This document shows positions 33,346 to 41,823 of a stretch of DNA of 64,000 bases, piece by piece. Source of the stretch: Bog-756 sp963829235 (lineage in GTDB: Bacteria; Actinomycetota; Acidimicrobiia; Acidimicrobiales; RAAP-2); contig CAWHIF010000003.1 in the NCBI GenBank assembly GCA_963829235.1, positions 1 through 64,000 of the forward strand. Reading direction: 5' to 3'. A model generated the notes under the pieces. That model saw only the letters and a program-made list of their open reading frames with translations, had not been told where the DNA came from and did no database searches. The position numbers and the translations under genes are program-made. How positions within the stretch are numbered: the first letter of the stretch is position 1; each line of letters starts with the position of its first letter.

Positions 33346-34527
33346 TCAGAAATTCTTCGGCAGACCGAGCTTGCGGCGGGCGATGATGTTCTTCTGGATC
33401 TCCGAGGCGCCGCCGCCGATGGTGTCGATCACCGTGTAGCGGTAGGTCGATTCGGCCCGGCCCACCATCGGGGCGTCCTCGTCGCGGACCCGCAGCTGGG
33501 TGCCGGGCCCACCGATGTCCATCGAGGCGTTGGCCAACCGGCGCGAGTACTCGGTGGTGAACAGCTTGTACTCGGACGCCTCCGAGGTGGGCGGGGCGCC
33601 GCCCTGGGACGAGGCGAAGACGAACTTGAGGCCGAGCACGCGGGCCACCTCGGCCTGGGTGTGGAGCTGGGCGATCCGCGACCTGACCACGGCATCGTCC
33701 TTGAGCGGCTCACCGTCCCGGGTGGCGTGCTTCACGTACTCGGTCAGCAGGTCGAGGCGTTGGGCGATGGGCGAATAGGTGAACAGCGTGAAGCGCTCGA
33801 GGTCGAGGGCCTCGGAGATGTACTGGAACCCCTTGTTGAGCTCGCCCACCACGTAGTCGTCGGGAACGAAGACGTCGTCGAGGTAGACCTCGTTGGTCCG
33901 CTCGTCGCCCATCGTCCAGATCTCCTTGACGGTGATGTTCGGATGGTCCATCGGCACCAGGAACAGGGTGATCCCGAAGTGCTTGACCGCATCGGGATCG
34001 GTGCGGGCACCCACCCAGTACCAGTCGGCGAAGTGGGCCGAGGTGGTCCAGGTCTTCTGGCCGTTGAGGTTCCAGCCCCCGTCCACCTTGGTGGCCTTCA
34101 ACTGCATGGAGGCGGCATCGGAACCGGCGTTGGGCTCGGAGTAGCCGACCGCGAATTCGACCTCGTTGCGGAGGATCTTGGGCAGGAACTCCTGCTTCAT
34201 GCGTTCGCTGCCGTGACTGATGATGGTCTTGCCGATGATGCCCACGCCCTTGCCGATCTGCGGCCCGCCCCGGGCGGCCAGCGCCTCGTTCAGCAGGTAC
34301 TCGTAGATTCCCTCGCCGGCCTTGCCCCCGTACTCCTCGGGCCAGGTGATCCCGAGCCACCCCTGCTCCCCGACCTTGGCCATGAACTGGCGCCGGAGCG
34401 GGGTGTCGACGATCTGGGCCATGTTCTCGCGGGTGACGTCGAAGACCTCCGGATCGTCGTTGGCGTCGAGGAACTCCTCGACCTCCTTGACGAACTCGAG
34501 CTGTTCAGGGGTGAACTCGAAGTCCAT
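33346..34527 (-). CDS. Acyl-CoA dehydrogenase
   Basis: A 393-residue dehydrogenase, first gene of the minus-strand operon, ATG 34527 preceded by ggagg. Core motifs are WLGITWPEEYGGKAGEG, FAVGYSEPNAGSDAASMQLKA, GQKTWTTSAHFADWYWVGART and EIQKNIIARRKLGLPKNF. The form with GYSEPNAGSD is common among enzymes for branched, cyclic or steroid side-chain acyl-CoAs. The gap to the CoA-transferase is 22 bases. With the second dehydrogenase it could make an alpha2beta2-type complex. Confidence 0.93.
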   Translation of the reverse strand: MDFEFTPEQLEFVKEVEEFLDANDDPEVFDVTRENMAQIVDTPLRRQFMAKVGEQGWLGITWPEEYGGKAGEGIYEYLLNEALAARGGPQIGKGVGIIGKTIISHGSERMKQEFLPKILRNEVEFAVGYSEPNAGSDAASMQLKATKVDGGWNLNGQKTWTTSAHFADWYWVGARTDPDAVKHFGITLFLVPMDHPNITVKEIWTMGDERTNEVYLDDVFVPDDYVVGELNKGFQYISEALDLERFTLFTYSPIAQRLDLLTEYVKHATRDGEPLKDDAVVRSRIAQLHTQAEVARVLGLKFVFASSQGGAPPTSEASEYKLFTTEYSRRLANASMDIGGPGTQLRVRDEDAPMVGRAESTYRYTVIDTIGGGASEIQKNIIARRKLGLPKNF

Positions 34528-34573
34528 TGGTCGGGCCTCCGTCGTCGGGCGCGGCGACTGCCGCAGTGGTTTC

Positions 34574-34588
34574 CTGACTGACCGTCAG
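34574..34588. promoter_or_regulatory. Candidate operator in divergent promoter
   Basis: CTGAC-tgacc-GTCAG, an inverted repeat typical in form of TetR-type acyl-CoA regulators, lies midway between the dehydrogenase start (34527) and the HMGS-like start (34650). Confidence 0.5.
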
Positions 34589-34649
34589 ATACTGTGGTCA
34601 TCATAGGATGAGGAGGCGGTCGAGGCCAACGAAGGGAACATCGAACCAG

Positions 34650-36170
34650 ATGAGAGGCATCACCAGCATCGCCGGGTATGTCCCCTATCGGCGCCTCAAG
34701 CGGTCCGCCGTGGCCGAGGTGTTCGGCACCGGAGGGGGCAAGGGCACCCGGTCGGTCGCCTCCCACGACGAGGACACCACCACCATGGGGGTGGAGGCGG
34801 CCCGCTTGGCCCTGCGGTCGGTACCGGGGGCGGCGCCGGACGCCGTCTGGTTCTCCACGGCCACGCCCGCCTACCTGGACAAGACCAACGCCACCGCCAT
34901 CCACGCCGCCCTGCGCCAGCCCTCCCACGTGGCCGCCTTCGACTTCGGTGGCGCCATCCGCTCGGGGTCCGGCGCCCTGCGCTCGAGCCTGGGCGCCGCC
35001 GGTTCGGGTACGACGCTGGTCGTCCTGGCCGACCTGCGCGACGGCCTGCCCACGTCGGGTGACGAGTCGGCCGGGGGCGACGGGGCCGCGGCCGTCCTCG
35101 TCGGAGATGACGCACCGGGCACACCGGTGATCGCCGAGTACCTGGGCGGGGCCTCGGTGAGCGATGAATTCCTCGACCGGTGGCGCACCGCCGGCGATCG
35201 CCGCTCGAAGGTCTGGGAGGAGCGGTTCGGGGAGACCCGGTACGTCCCGCTCGGCGCCGAGGCGTGGGAGTCGGCGCTGAAGGCGGCGGGGGTGAGCGCC
35301 GACCAGGTCGACCAGGTGGCCGTCACCGGCATGCACGCCCGGGCGGTCAAGGCCCTGGCCCGCAAGCTCGGGGTGCGAGACGGGGCGGTGGCCGACGATC
35401 TGGGCTCGACGGTCGGGCAGGTCGGCGCCGCCCACCCCGGCCTGGTGCTGGCCTCGATGCTCGAGCGGTCGGGGCCCGGCCAGGTGCTGGCCGTGGTGGC
35501 CCTGGCCGACGGGGCCGACGTGCTCGTGTTCCGGACCACCGGGGCCCTCTCGTCGTGGGTCCCGGCCGAGCCGGTGGCCGACCAGATCGCCGCCGGCGCC
35601 GACCTCAGCTACGGCAAGTTCCTGTCGTGGCGCGGGATGGTCACCACCGAGCCCCCCCGGCGGCCCGAGCCCCAGCGGGTCTCGGCCTCCGCGGCCTGGC
35701 GCAGCGAGGATTGGAAGTTCGGCTTCGTCGGTTCCCGCGACCGCACCTCCGAGGCCGTGCACCTGCCCCCGTCACGCGTGTCGATGAAAGGTGGCGCCGT
35801 CGACGACATGGACCCCGTCGACATGGCCGGCACCCAAGCCACCATCGCCACCTACACCATCGACCGGTTGGCCTACTCGCCCAGCCCCCCGATCGTCTTC
35901 GCCGTGCTCGATTTCGACGGCGGTGGGCGGTTCCCGGTCGAGCTCACCGATGTCGACCCCGACACGGTGGCCATCGGCGACCGGGTCACCATGACCTTCC
36001 GGAAGCTGTTCACCGCCGACGGCATCCACGACTATTTCTGGAAGGCCAAGCCGGTGCGCGCCGGTGGTGGGGATGGCGCCGGTGGTGGGGACGGCGCCGG
36101 TGGTGGAGATGGCGACGGTGGTGGGGACGGCGCCGGCGACGGGATCGGGGGCGGGGTGGCTTCGGGCTGA
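34650..36170 (+). CDS. HMG-CoA synthase-like domain fused to DUF35 OB-fold
   Basis: A 506-residue protein. Residues 1-330 follow the thiolase-fold HMG-CoA synthase pattern (ITSIAGYVPYRRLKRSAV, ARLALRSVPGAAPDAVWFSTATPAYLDKTNA). Residues 350-470 resemble DUF35 (EDWKFGFVGSRDRTSEAVHLPPSRV, then the OB-fold PPIVFAVLDFDGGGRFPVELTD). The whole protein contains no cysteine, so both the nucleophile of the first domain (the motif reads FDFGGAIRSGSGAL) and the zinc-ribbon ligands of DUF35 are missing. The C-terminal Gly/Asp repeats derive from DNA repeats. It is probably a scaffold or substrate-shuttling partner of the thiolase at 36370. Confidence 0.82.
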   Translation: MRGITSIAGYVPYRRLKRSAVAEVFGTGGGKGTRSVASHDEDTTTMGVEAARLALRSVPGAAPDAVWFSTATPAYLDKTNATAIHAALRQPSHVAAFDFGGAIRSGSGALRSSLGAAGSGTTLVVLADLRDGLPTSGDESAGGDGAAAVLVGDDAPGTPVIAEYLGGASVSDEFLDRWRTAGDRRSKVWEERFGETRYVPLGAEAWESALKAAGVSADQVDQVAVTGMHARAVKALARKLGVRDGAVADDLGSTVGQVGAAHPGLVLASMLERSGPGQVLAVVALADGADVLVFRTTGALSSWVPAEPVADQIAAGADLSYGKFLSWRGMVTTEPPRRPEPQRVSASAAWRSEDWKFGFVGSRDRTSEAVHLPPSRVSMKGGAVDDMDPVDMAGTQATIATYTIDRLAYSPSPPIVFAVLDFDGGGRFPVELTDVDPDTVAIGDRVTMTFRKLFTADGIHDYFWKAKPVRAGGGDGAGGGDGAGGGDGDGGGDGAGDGIGGGVASG

Positions 36171-36360
36171 AGGATCGGCGACGGGTCCGGGGCCGGGCCG
36201 GCTGCGGGCTGAAGGATCGGGCTGAAGGATCGGCGACGGGTCCGGGGCCGGGCCGGCTGCGGGCTGAAGGATCCGGTACGGGTCCGGACAGAGACAGAAT
36301 TCGTGAAGGAAACTGGACAGAGAACTTCAAACGGAAACTGGACAGAGAACTGGACAGAGG
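36060..36360 (+). repeat. Tandem repeats across a gene 3' end
   Basis: First ggtggggacggcgcc-type units inside the coding end (36062-36150). Then, from the stop codon on, gggctgaaggatcggcgacg blocks repeat (36163-36290). A short ggaaactggacagagaact repeat follows at 36307-36360. Confidence 0.85.
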
Positions 36361-36369
36361 AGACAGACG

Positions 36370-37560
36370 TTGGCATCGCATGGGATCAAGGACCGGGTGG
36401 CGATCGTGGGCATGGGTTGCACGCGGTTCGCAGAGCACTGGGACAAGGGGCTCGACGACCTGATCATCGAGGCGGCCGGCGACACCTTCGCCTCGGCCGG
36501 GGTGACCAAGGACGACGTGGACGCCTACTGGTTCGGGACCGCCCAGTCGGGGATGAGCGGCATCACGCTGGCCCGGCCCCTGCAGCTCGAGGGCAAGCCG
36601 GTGACCCGGGTCGAGAATTACTGCACCACCGGGTCCGAAGCGCTCCGCGCCGCGGCCTACGCGGTGGCGTCGGGGGCCTACGACGTGGCCATGGCGGTGG
36701 GCGCGGAGAAGGTCAAGGACTCCGGGTACCAGGGCCTCAACGCCTTCCCCATCCCCAATGACGGCACCGCCCGCACCCTCACCGCGGCGGCCATGTTCTC
36801 CATGGTGGCCCCGGCCTACGCCAAGAAGTACGGCGTGGGCGAGGACGAATTGTCGGAGGTTCTGGCCCGCATCTCGTGGAAGAACCACCGCAACGGCGCC
36901 GTCAACCCCCGGGCCCAGTTCCGCAAGGAGGTCTCCACCGAGACGATCTGCGCATCACCGCGGGTCGCCGGCCGCCTCGGGGTGTTCGACTGCGCCGGGG
37001 TGGCCGACGGGGCCGCCGCGGCCATCGTGGTCCGGGCCGAGGACGCCCTCCGCTACACGGACAAGCCCCTCTACATCAAGGCGCTGTCCTTCTCGGCCGG
37101 GAGCGGCTCGGGTCTCATCGACCCCGACTACGACTACACCTGGTTCCCCGAGTGCGCCCGGACCGCCGAGGACGCCTATTCCCAGGCCGGCCTCACCGAC
37201 CCCCGCCACCAACTGGCCATGGCCGAGGTGCACGACTGCTTCACGCCCACCGAGCTGGTGCTCATGGAGGACCTCGGGTTCGCCGAGCGGGGCACAGCGT
37301 GGAAGGAGGTGCTGGCGGGCACGTTCGACCGTGACGGCGAGCTGCCGGTCAACCCCGACGGGGGGCTCAAGAGCTTCGGCCATCCGGTGGGCGCCTCCGG
37401 CCTCCGCATGTTCTTCGAGACCTGGCTCCAGCTGCGCGGCGAGGCCACCCCCGAGCGTCAGATCGACACCGACCGGACGCTCGCCCTCACCCACAATCTG
37501 GGCGGCTACCCCGGCGAGATGGTCTCGTTCGTCTCAGTGGTGGGGACAGAGCTCGGCTGA
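36370..37560 (+). CDS. Lipid-transfer/SCPx-type thiolase
   Basis: A 396-residue thiolase-fold enzyme starting at TTG 36370 with gaggag 8 bases upstream. The nucleophile region is VENYCTTGSEALRAAA, the second motif AEVHDCFTPTELVLMEDLG, and the third KSFGHPVGASGLRM, giving Cys-His-His as in sterol-carrier thiolases. In steroid degraders such proteins (Ltp2) act as retro-aldolases together with a DUF35 partner; the preceding gene supplies a DUF35 domain. It overlaps the convergent CADD-like gene by 27 bases at the 3' end. Confidence 0.9.
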   Translation: MASHGIKDRVAIVGMGCTRFAEHWDKGLDDLIIEAAGDTFASAGVTKDDVDAYWFGTAQSGMSGITLARPLQLEGKPVTRVENYCTTGSEALRAAAYAVASGAYDVAMAVGAEKVKDSGYQGLNAFPIPNDGTARTLTAAAMFSMVAPAYAKKYGVGEDELSEVLARISWKNHRNGAVNPRAQFRKEVSTETICASPRVAGRLGVFDCAGVADGAAAAIVVRAEDALRYTDKPLYIKALSFSAGSGSGLIDPDYDYTWFPECARTAEDAYSQAGLTDPRHQLAMAEVHDCFTPTELVLMEDLGFAERGTAWKEVLAGTFDRDGELPVNPDGGLKSFGHPVGASGLRMFFETWLQLRGEATPERQIDTDRTLALTHNLGGYPGEMVSFVSVVGTELG

Positions 37561-38250
37561 GGCCGGCGCTTCGGCCTGGCGCTCGTCCAGCAGGGTCCAC
37601 CACGCCTCGGCGCCCCGACGGGCGGCCGCGCCGACCTCGACCGGGTCGGCTCCGAGCAGGTCGAGAGCGGCGACGGCCCACTCGCCGTGATCGGCGTCCA
37701 TGTCGGCGTGGACGTCCCAGAACTCCGTCCCACCGGCGTCCACCCCGTACCAGCGGCGCAAGCCGTCCGCCTTGGTCGAGGCGATGGCCGATGCCTGGGT
37801 CTCATAGGCAGCCAGCCCGGCCAGGGCCGCCACCGGCCCGTCGGCGACGAGCTCGAAGTAGGTGTCGACCAACGCCTCGGCCGCGGGACCGGGCGCCGTG
37901 GCCGTGGCCGTCCCGCCCAGTGACCCGGCGAAGCGGTCGAAGAGGGCCAGGTGCGGCTCGGGGCGGCCGAGCTCGTCGGCCAGATTGTCCTCCACCATCG
38001 CGGCCGCCTCGGTCTCGCCTTCGGCATGCAGGCGGTCGACCACCGCAGTGAGCACCGCCGGCAGTGCGGCCTCGAAGGCCCGGTAGTGAACGGCGTACTC
38101 GCGAAGCTCGCCCACTGTCAGCTCGCCCGCCTCCCAGCGACGGTAGAAGGGGTGGGTGAGGAGGGCCCTCCCGTCGAGGGACCGAGCCACCGCGCCGGCC
38201 GGCGAATCGGATGCGTCCAACGATGCGTGAGTCGATGAGGAAGAGGTCAT
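37534..38250 (-). CDS. CADD/PqqC-like haem-oxygenase-fold di-iron protein
   Basis: A 238-residue helical protein. Possible iron ligands are E93 and H100 (DELGRPEPH), E150 (AAYETQAS), and H181, D185 and H188 (HADMDADHGEW). This six-residue set and its spacing (7, 50, 31, 4, 3) closely follow the haem-oxygenase-like di-iron proteins such as Chlamydia CADD. K160 falls where CADD has its essential lysine, 10 residues after the third ligand. The family includes a self-sacrificing p-aminobenzoate synthase and other oxygenases. Function here is not proven. The N-terminal 20 residues are disordered. Confidence 0.8.
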   Translation of the reverse strand: MTSSSSTHASLDASDSPAGAVARSLDGRALLTHPFYRRWEAGELTVGELREYAVHYRAFEAALPAVLTAVVDRLHAEGETEAAAMVEDNLADELGRPEPHLALFDRFAGSLGGTATATAPGPAAEALVDTYFELVADGPVAALAGLAAYETQASAIASTKADGLRRWYGVDAGGTEFWDVHADMDADHGEWAVAALDLLGADPVEVGAAARRGAEAWWTLLDERQAEAPASAELCPHH

Positions 38251-38467
38251 GGCCGCATACTAACCAGAGGCGCCCGAGCCGGCTCAACGAGTCGCGACGG
38301 CCTGTTCTCTGTCCCCGCTGGGCGATGCCGGAGTCGATCCCGATGCGATGCAGCCCCATGCTCGCTGTCCGCGCGTCCTCGAGCCGACCTTCGCGGCCAA
38401 CCTCATCTGGCCCTGTCCGCGCCCGAGCCGCGCTCGAGCGGCACCCGGGCCGCGCCTGGGCCGGGGA

Positions 38468-39958
38468 TCACTCCCGCTGGTCGAGCGGGGGTTGGTCGAG
38501 CGGGAGCTGGTCCGGGGGCCGGTCGAACCGCGGTGGGCCGGTGCCCGGAGGTGGGTCCGTGGCCCTCCGCCTGCGCTTCGGTCTCGCTCGCTTCGGTTCG
38601 GTCGGGTGCTCGGGGGCGGTCCACACCCACCCGTCAGGGGTCCGGGCGAGCTCGAACCCGCGGTGGGTGCGGTCCAGGTGGTGCCTCCGACAGAGCCGGG
38701 CCAGGTTGTCGAGGGCGGTGAGGCCGCCCTGGGCGAAGTCGGTGACCCAGTGGTCGTTCTCGAGGCCCAGGCGGGCGTCACAGGTCGGCACCACACACCG
38801 CGGGTCCCGGAGGAGGAGGGCCGACCGGATCCGCTTGGGCACGTGGCGTCCGGCCGAGTAGACCGTGGTGACGTCGGTGCCCTTGGCGATGAGCACCTCG
38901 ACGAGGGCCTCTCCCAACAGCTCCCGGGCGTAGTCGACGCCCACCGGGCCCACCCCGGGGATCTCACAGCGCTCCCCCTGGCCCACCGAGCCCCGGCGCA
39001 GGGCCTCTGCGTCCACCACCACCGAGACGGTGGCCTTCGGGTCACAGGTGCACCCGCCTCGGGCGGTGCCCGTTTCCTCCCCCTTCGGGGTCAGGGTGCC
39101 GCCCCCGGTGGTGAGGGCCACCAGGGCATCGGCCCGGTAGGCGTCTGGGGTCTCGAAGCGGCCCTCGGTCCGGGCCGCTTCGAACTGCCGGTCGGTCTCT
39201 GCCTCCAGGGCGGCCAGCACCCCGGCCCCGGCCTCGGGGGCGAGGACCGCCAGGAGGCGGAAGGCCCCGTCGTCGTCGGTGAAGGTCCGACACCGCCGGT
39301 CCTCGTGCAGCTTTTGGAAGTGGCGGGCCTCGGCCTTCCCCGAGCGTCCCTCGACCTTGGCCCTGAGGCACCGCTCCTTCAAGGTGGCCTCGGAGTCGGA
39401 CTCGGCACTGCCGACCAGCTCGGCCTCTTTGGCCGGGTTGACCTTCACGGCGTCGGACACCCGGGCCGCCCGCCGGTGGGAGAGCTTGCCGGCCAGGAAC
39501 GACTCGGCCAGGGAGGGCTGGTCGACGAGGGCCTCCCCCAGACGGATCAGGTCCTTTGCCTCTCCGACGCTGTCCCCGGTCGTGGCGGCCAGGAACTCGG
39601 CCGCCGAGCGGTGGCCGGTGCGGGTGTAGAGGCTGCCCTGGGCCAGGCGGGCCGAGAACGCCGTCTTGTGGGCCACCACCTTCCGCTCGAGGCGGGTCAG
39701 CCGGCGGAGCACCTCGGCGGCGCCCTCCAGCGAACAGCACGCCGGGTCGGTGGCGTCGAGGGCAATCTCGGCGGCGTCGAGAAAGGCGAACAGGCCCTGG
39801 GGCTCGGCCAGCGTCTGTCCGGTCTGTCCGGAACCGGCCTGACCGGAACCGGTCTGTCCGGTCTCCGTCTGTCCGGCCTGCGTCTGGCCGGTCTCCGTCT
39901 GTCCGGTCTCGGACTGGCCGGTCTCCGACTGTTTGGTCTGCGGGGCGATCACGGCCAT
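38468..39958 (-). CDS. 13E12/DUF222 HNH endonuclease-like protein
   Basis: A 496-residue protein of the actinobacterial 13E12 repeat family: DUF222 (AAEIALDATDPACCSLEG through RLEAR-type helices, AGKLSHRRAARVSDAVKVNP) followed by a C-terminal HNH nuclease CVVPTCDARLGLENDHWVTD then LARLCRRHHLDRTHRGFEL. The N-terminal 50 residues are Gln/Thr/Gly repeats (QTETGQ units) and the C-terminus is Pro/Asp/Gln repeats, both from DNA repeats. Such genes are multicopy and their mobility or nuclease role is not well established. ATG 39958 is chosen. Confidence 0.9.
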   Translation of the reverse strand: MAVIAPQTKQSETGQSETGQTETGQTQAGQTETGQTGSGQAGSGQTGQTLAEPQGLFAFLDAAEIALDATDPACCSLEGAAEVLRRLTRLERKVVAHKTAFSARLAQGSLYTRTGHRSAAEFLAATTGDSVGEAKDLIRLGEALVDQPSLAESFLAGKLSHRRAARVSDAVKVNPAKEAELVGSAESDSEATLKERCLRAKVEGRSGKAEARHFQKLHEDRRCRTFTDDDGAFRLLAVLAPEAGAGVLAALEAETDRQFEAARTEGRFETPDAYRADALVALTTGGGTLTPKGEETGTARGGCTCDPKATVSVVVDAEALRRGSVGQGERCEIPGVGPVGVDYARELLGEALVEVLIAKGTDVTTVYSAGRHVPKRIRSALLLRDPRCVVPTCDARLGLENDHWVTDFAQGGLTALDNLARLCRRHHLDRTHRGFELARTPDGWVWTAPEHPTEPKRARPKRRRRATDPPPGTGPPRFDRPPDQLPLDQPPLDQRE

Positions 39959-40135
39959 GTCACAGGATGGCAGGGGGGTGTAACAACAGCGGGCGAAGGG
40001 GGAAGGCGAGGGGTTGTCGCTTCGCGTGCTCCTCAGACGCCCAAGCCACCCGAACGGCACCGTCCGCGGGCGACGTCGGATCGAGTCAACGGGCCTGGGC
40101 CCCGAGCGGCCGGCACTCGTGGGGCCGGGACAGGT

Positions 40136-40968
40136 TCAGCGTGCCGCGAAGGCCGGGTTCGACGGGTGCGCGTACCGCCCGCTCATGGTGATCGGGGCGC
40201 GCGCAGCACGACCTGTCTCCGACGCGACCGAGCCCTCGGGATTCAGGTAGCGGAGCTTTCGTTCACGCTCCTCGGCCATCCGGCGCAGGTGCACCAACAG
40301 GACCACGTAGGCGGCGAGGGCGACTCCGGACAGCGCGGTGAGGACCCACGCGGCGGAGGCCCCGGGCACAAACCCGATGCCCAGGGTGACGACGAAGACG
40401 GCGGCCATCACGGTGAGGGTGTCGCGCCGCCGCCGGCGGACCAGGAGGCGCGCGTCGCTCGTGCCCATCCGGCGCGATGTCCCGGTTCCCGCGGCGGTGG
40501 CAGGCAGGGCCGGCGGCGGCCCGATCTGCCCTGCGGAGGCGTCAAAGACCAATCGCTCCCGAGGGGAGCCGACCGGCCACTGGCCCGGCTGAGCGCCCGG
40601 CTGAGCGACCGGCCGAGCTGGCCCGGCTGAGCGCCCGGCCACCGGCCCGGCTCAGCGCCCGGATCGTCGCCCAGGAAGGCGAGTGCGGGCCGGGGCAGCT
40701 GGCTCGCCCCTACGACCGAGAGCACGGGGGCGGGGGCCTCGGGACCACCGGGCACCTGGGTGGTGACCCCTCCACCGTCGACCGAGCGCAGCCGGTAGGC
40801 CGGGGTCACGATGGGCTGGGGGCCGGAATGCTCGAGCACCCGGAGTTGGCGGTGGAAGTGGGAGATCGAGCCGATCTCCCCGACGCCCTGCGAGCGACGT
40901 TTCATCAGACTTGGGGCCAGGATCACAATCCATGCCGCCACGATGATGATCACAAGGATCATGGGCAT
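40136..40968 (-). CDS. Two-part membrane protein, frameshifted
   Basis: The N-terminal frame (40408-40968) starts with a membrane helix and ILAPSLMKRRSQGVGEIGSISHFHRQLRVLEH. The C-terminal frame (40136-40642) carries LVRRRRRDTLTVMAAVFVVTLG, a second helix, VVLLVHLRRMAEERERKLRYLNP and a tail. In actinobacterial relatives both halves are one protein with a helix at each end of a variable middle. The frames overlap between 40408 and 40642, where ggctgagcgcccgg-type repeats occur, so a single indel within the repeats would explain the break. Function is unknown. Confidence 0.6.
40555..40665. repeat. Short tandem repeats in the frameshifted gene
   Basis: tggcccggctgagcgcccgg and variants recur at least four times across the frame change. 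Confidence 0.7.
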
Positions 40969-41129
40969 CAGCTCCTCGACCTACGCTCCGTGCCCAAAAA
41001 CCCTAACCACAGGCAATTAGGCAGTGGTGGATGGTCGGGGACGACCGTGCCGACACCGGACGCGCGCGACCGCCCCATGGCACCCCCCGGTGTATCAGCC
41101 CCCATTCCTACACCGGCCGCCGGCGGCCC

Positions 41130-41750
41130 TCAACTCGTGGGCAACGATGCAGGTGAGCGCGGTCCGAGCCCGGCCAGCATGACTGCGCAGAGCAGCTCCG
41201 CACCCCGGTCGGTGTCCTCGACGAAGCCGATCCCGCACAGCTCCAGGGAGACCCATCCGTGGATCGACGCCCAGATCATCTGCGAGGTCATCTCGGCATC
41301 CCCGTCCTCGATGATCCCGGCTCCCATGGCCCGGCGCACGGCGGCCACCAGTCCCTCGAAGGCCCGGGCGGCGACGGCCTTGGCCTCGGGGCTGGGCTCG
41401 AAGCCGGGCACGGCCCGCAGGAACATGAGCTGGTAGGCCATGGGGTGGGCCAGGGCCAGCGCCCGGTAGCGGCGACCGCCCTCGACCAGCGCCTCCAGAG
41501 GATCGGTGATCTCGTTGAGGGTGACCATGGCCAGGCCGAGGCGGTCGAACCCTTCGACGAACAGCGCCTCGACGATGCCCGACTTCGACGAGAAGTGGTT
41601 GTACACACCCATCGGGGCCACACCGGCGGCGGCGGCGATCCGCCGGATGGAGAGGGCGTCGGGCCCCTCCTGCTCGAGGAGATCGGAGGCCGCGGCGAGC
41701 AGCGCCGACTCCATGCCTGCGCTCGGGGTCCTGGTCCTCGTCGTCGCCAT
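41130..41750 (-). CDS. TetR-family repressor
   Basis: A 206-residue TetR regulator with the DNA-binding domain SALLAAASDLLEQEGPDALSIRRIAAAAGVAPMGVYNHFSSKSG and a WHG-type C-terminal domain (AMGAGIIEDGDAEMTSQMIWASIHGWVSLELCG). ATG 41750 is preferred to the adjoining GTG 41753. It is divergent from the MFS pump at 41824, and a 7-base inverted repeat lies between them, so it most likely represses the pump. Confidence 0.92.
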   Translation of the reverse strand: MATTRTRTPSAGMESALLAAASDLLEQEGPDALSIRRIAAAAGVAPMGVYNHFSSKSGIVEALFVEGFDRLGLAMVTLNEITDPLEALVEGGRRYRALALAHPMAYQLMFLRAVPGFEPSPEAKAVAARAFEGLVAAVRRAMGAGIIEDGDAEMTSQMIWASIHGWVSLELCGIGFVEDTDRGAELLCAVMLAGLGPRSPASLPTS

Positions 41751-41768
41751 CACAGGTGCATCGTACAG

Positions 41769-41804
41769 AAGAACAACGTGCTATAACAATGGAACACTGT
41801 TCTT
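41769..41804. promoter_or_regulatory. Inverted repeat around the MFS promoter
   Basis: AAGAACA (41769-41775) and TGTTCTT (41798-41804) flank a -10-like tataac. The location between the divergent TetR and MFS genes suits an operator. Confidence 0.6.
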
Positions 41805-41823
41805 CACGGCCGAAGGAGCTCAG

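Noticed and set aside
34290..35762. 490-codon minus-strand frame opposite the HMGS-like gene
   Set aside because: Low-complexity antisense translation of a gene with clear family motifs on the plus strand.
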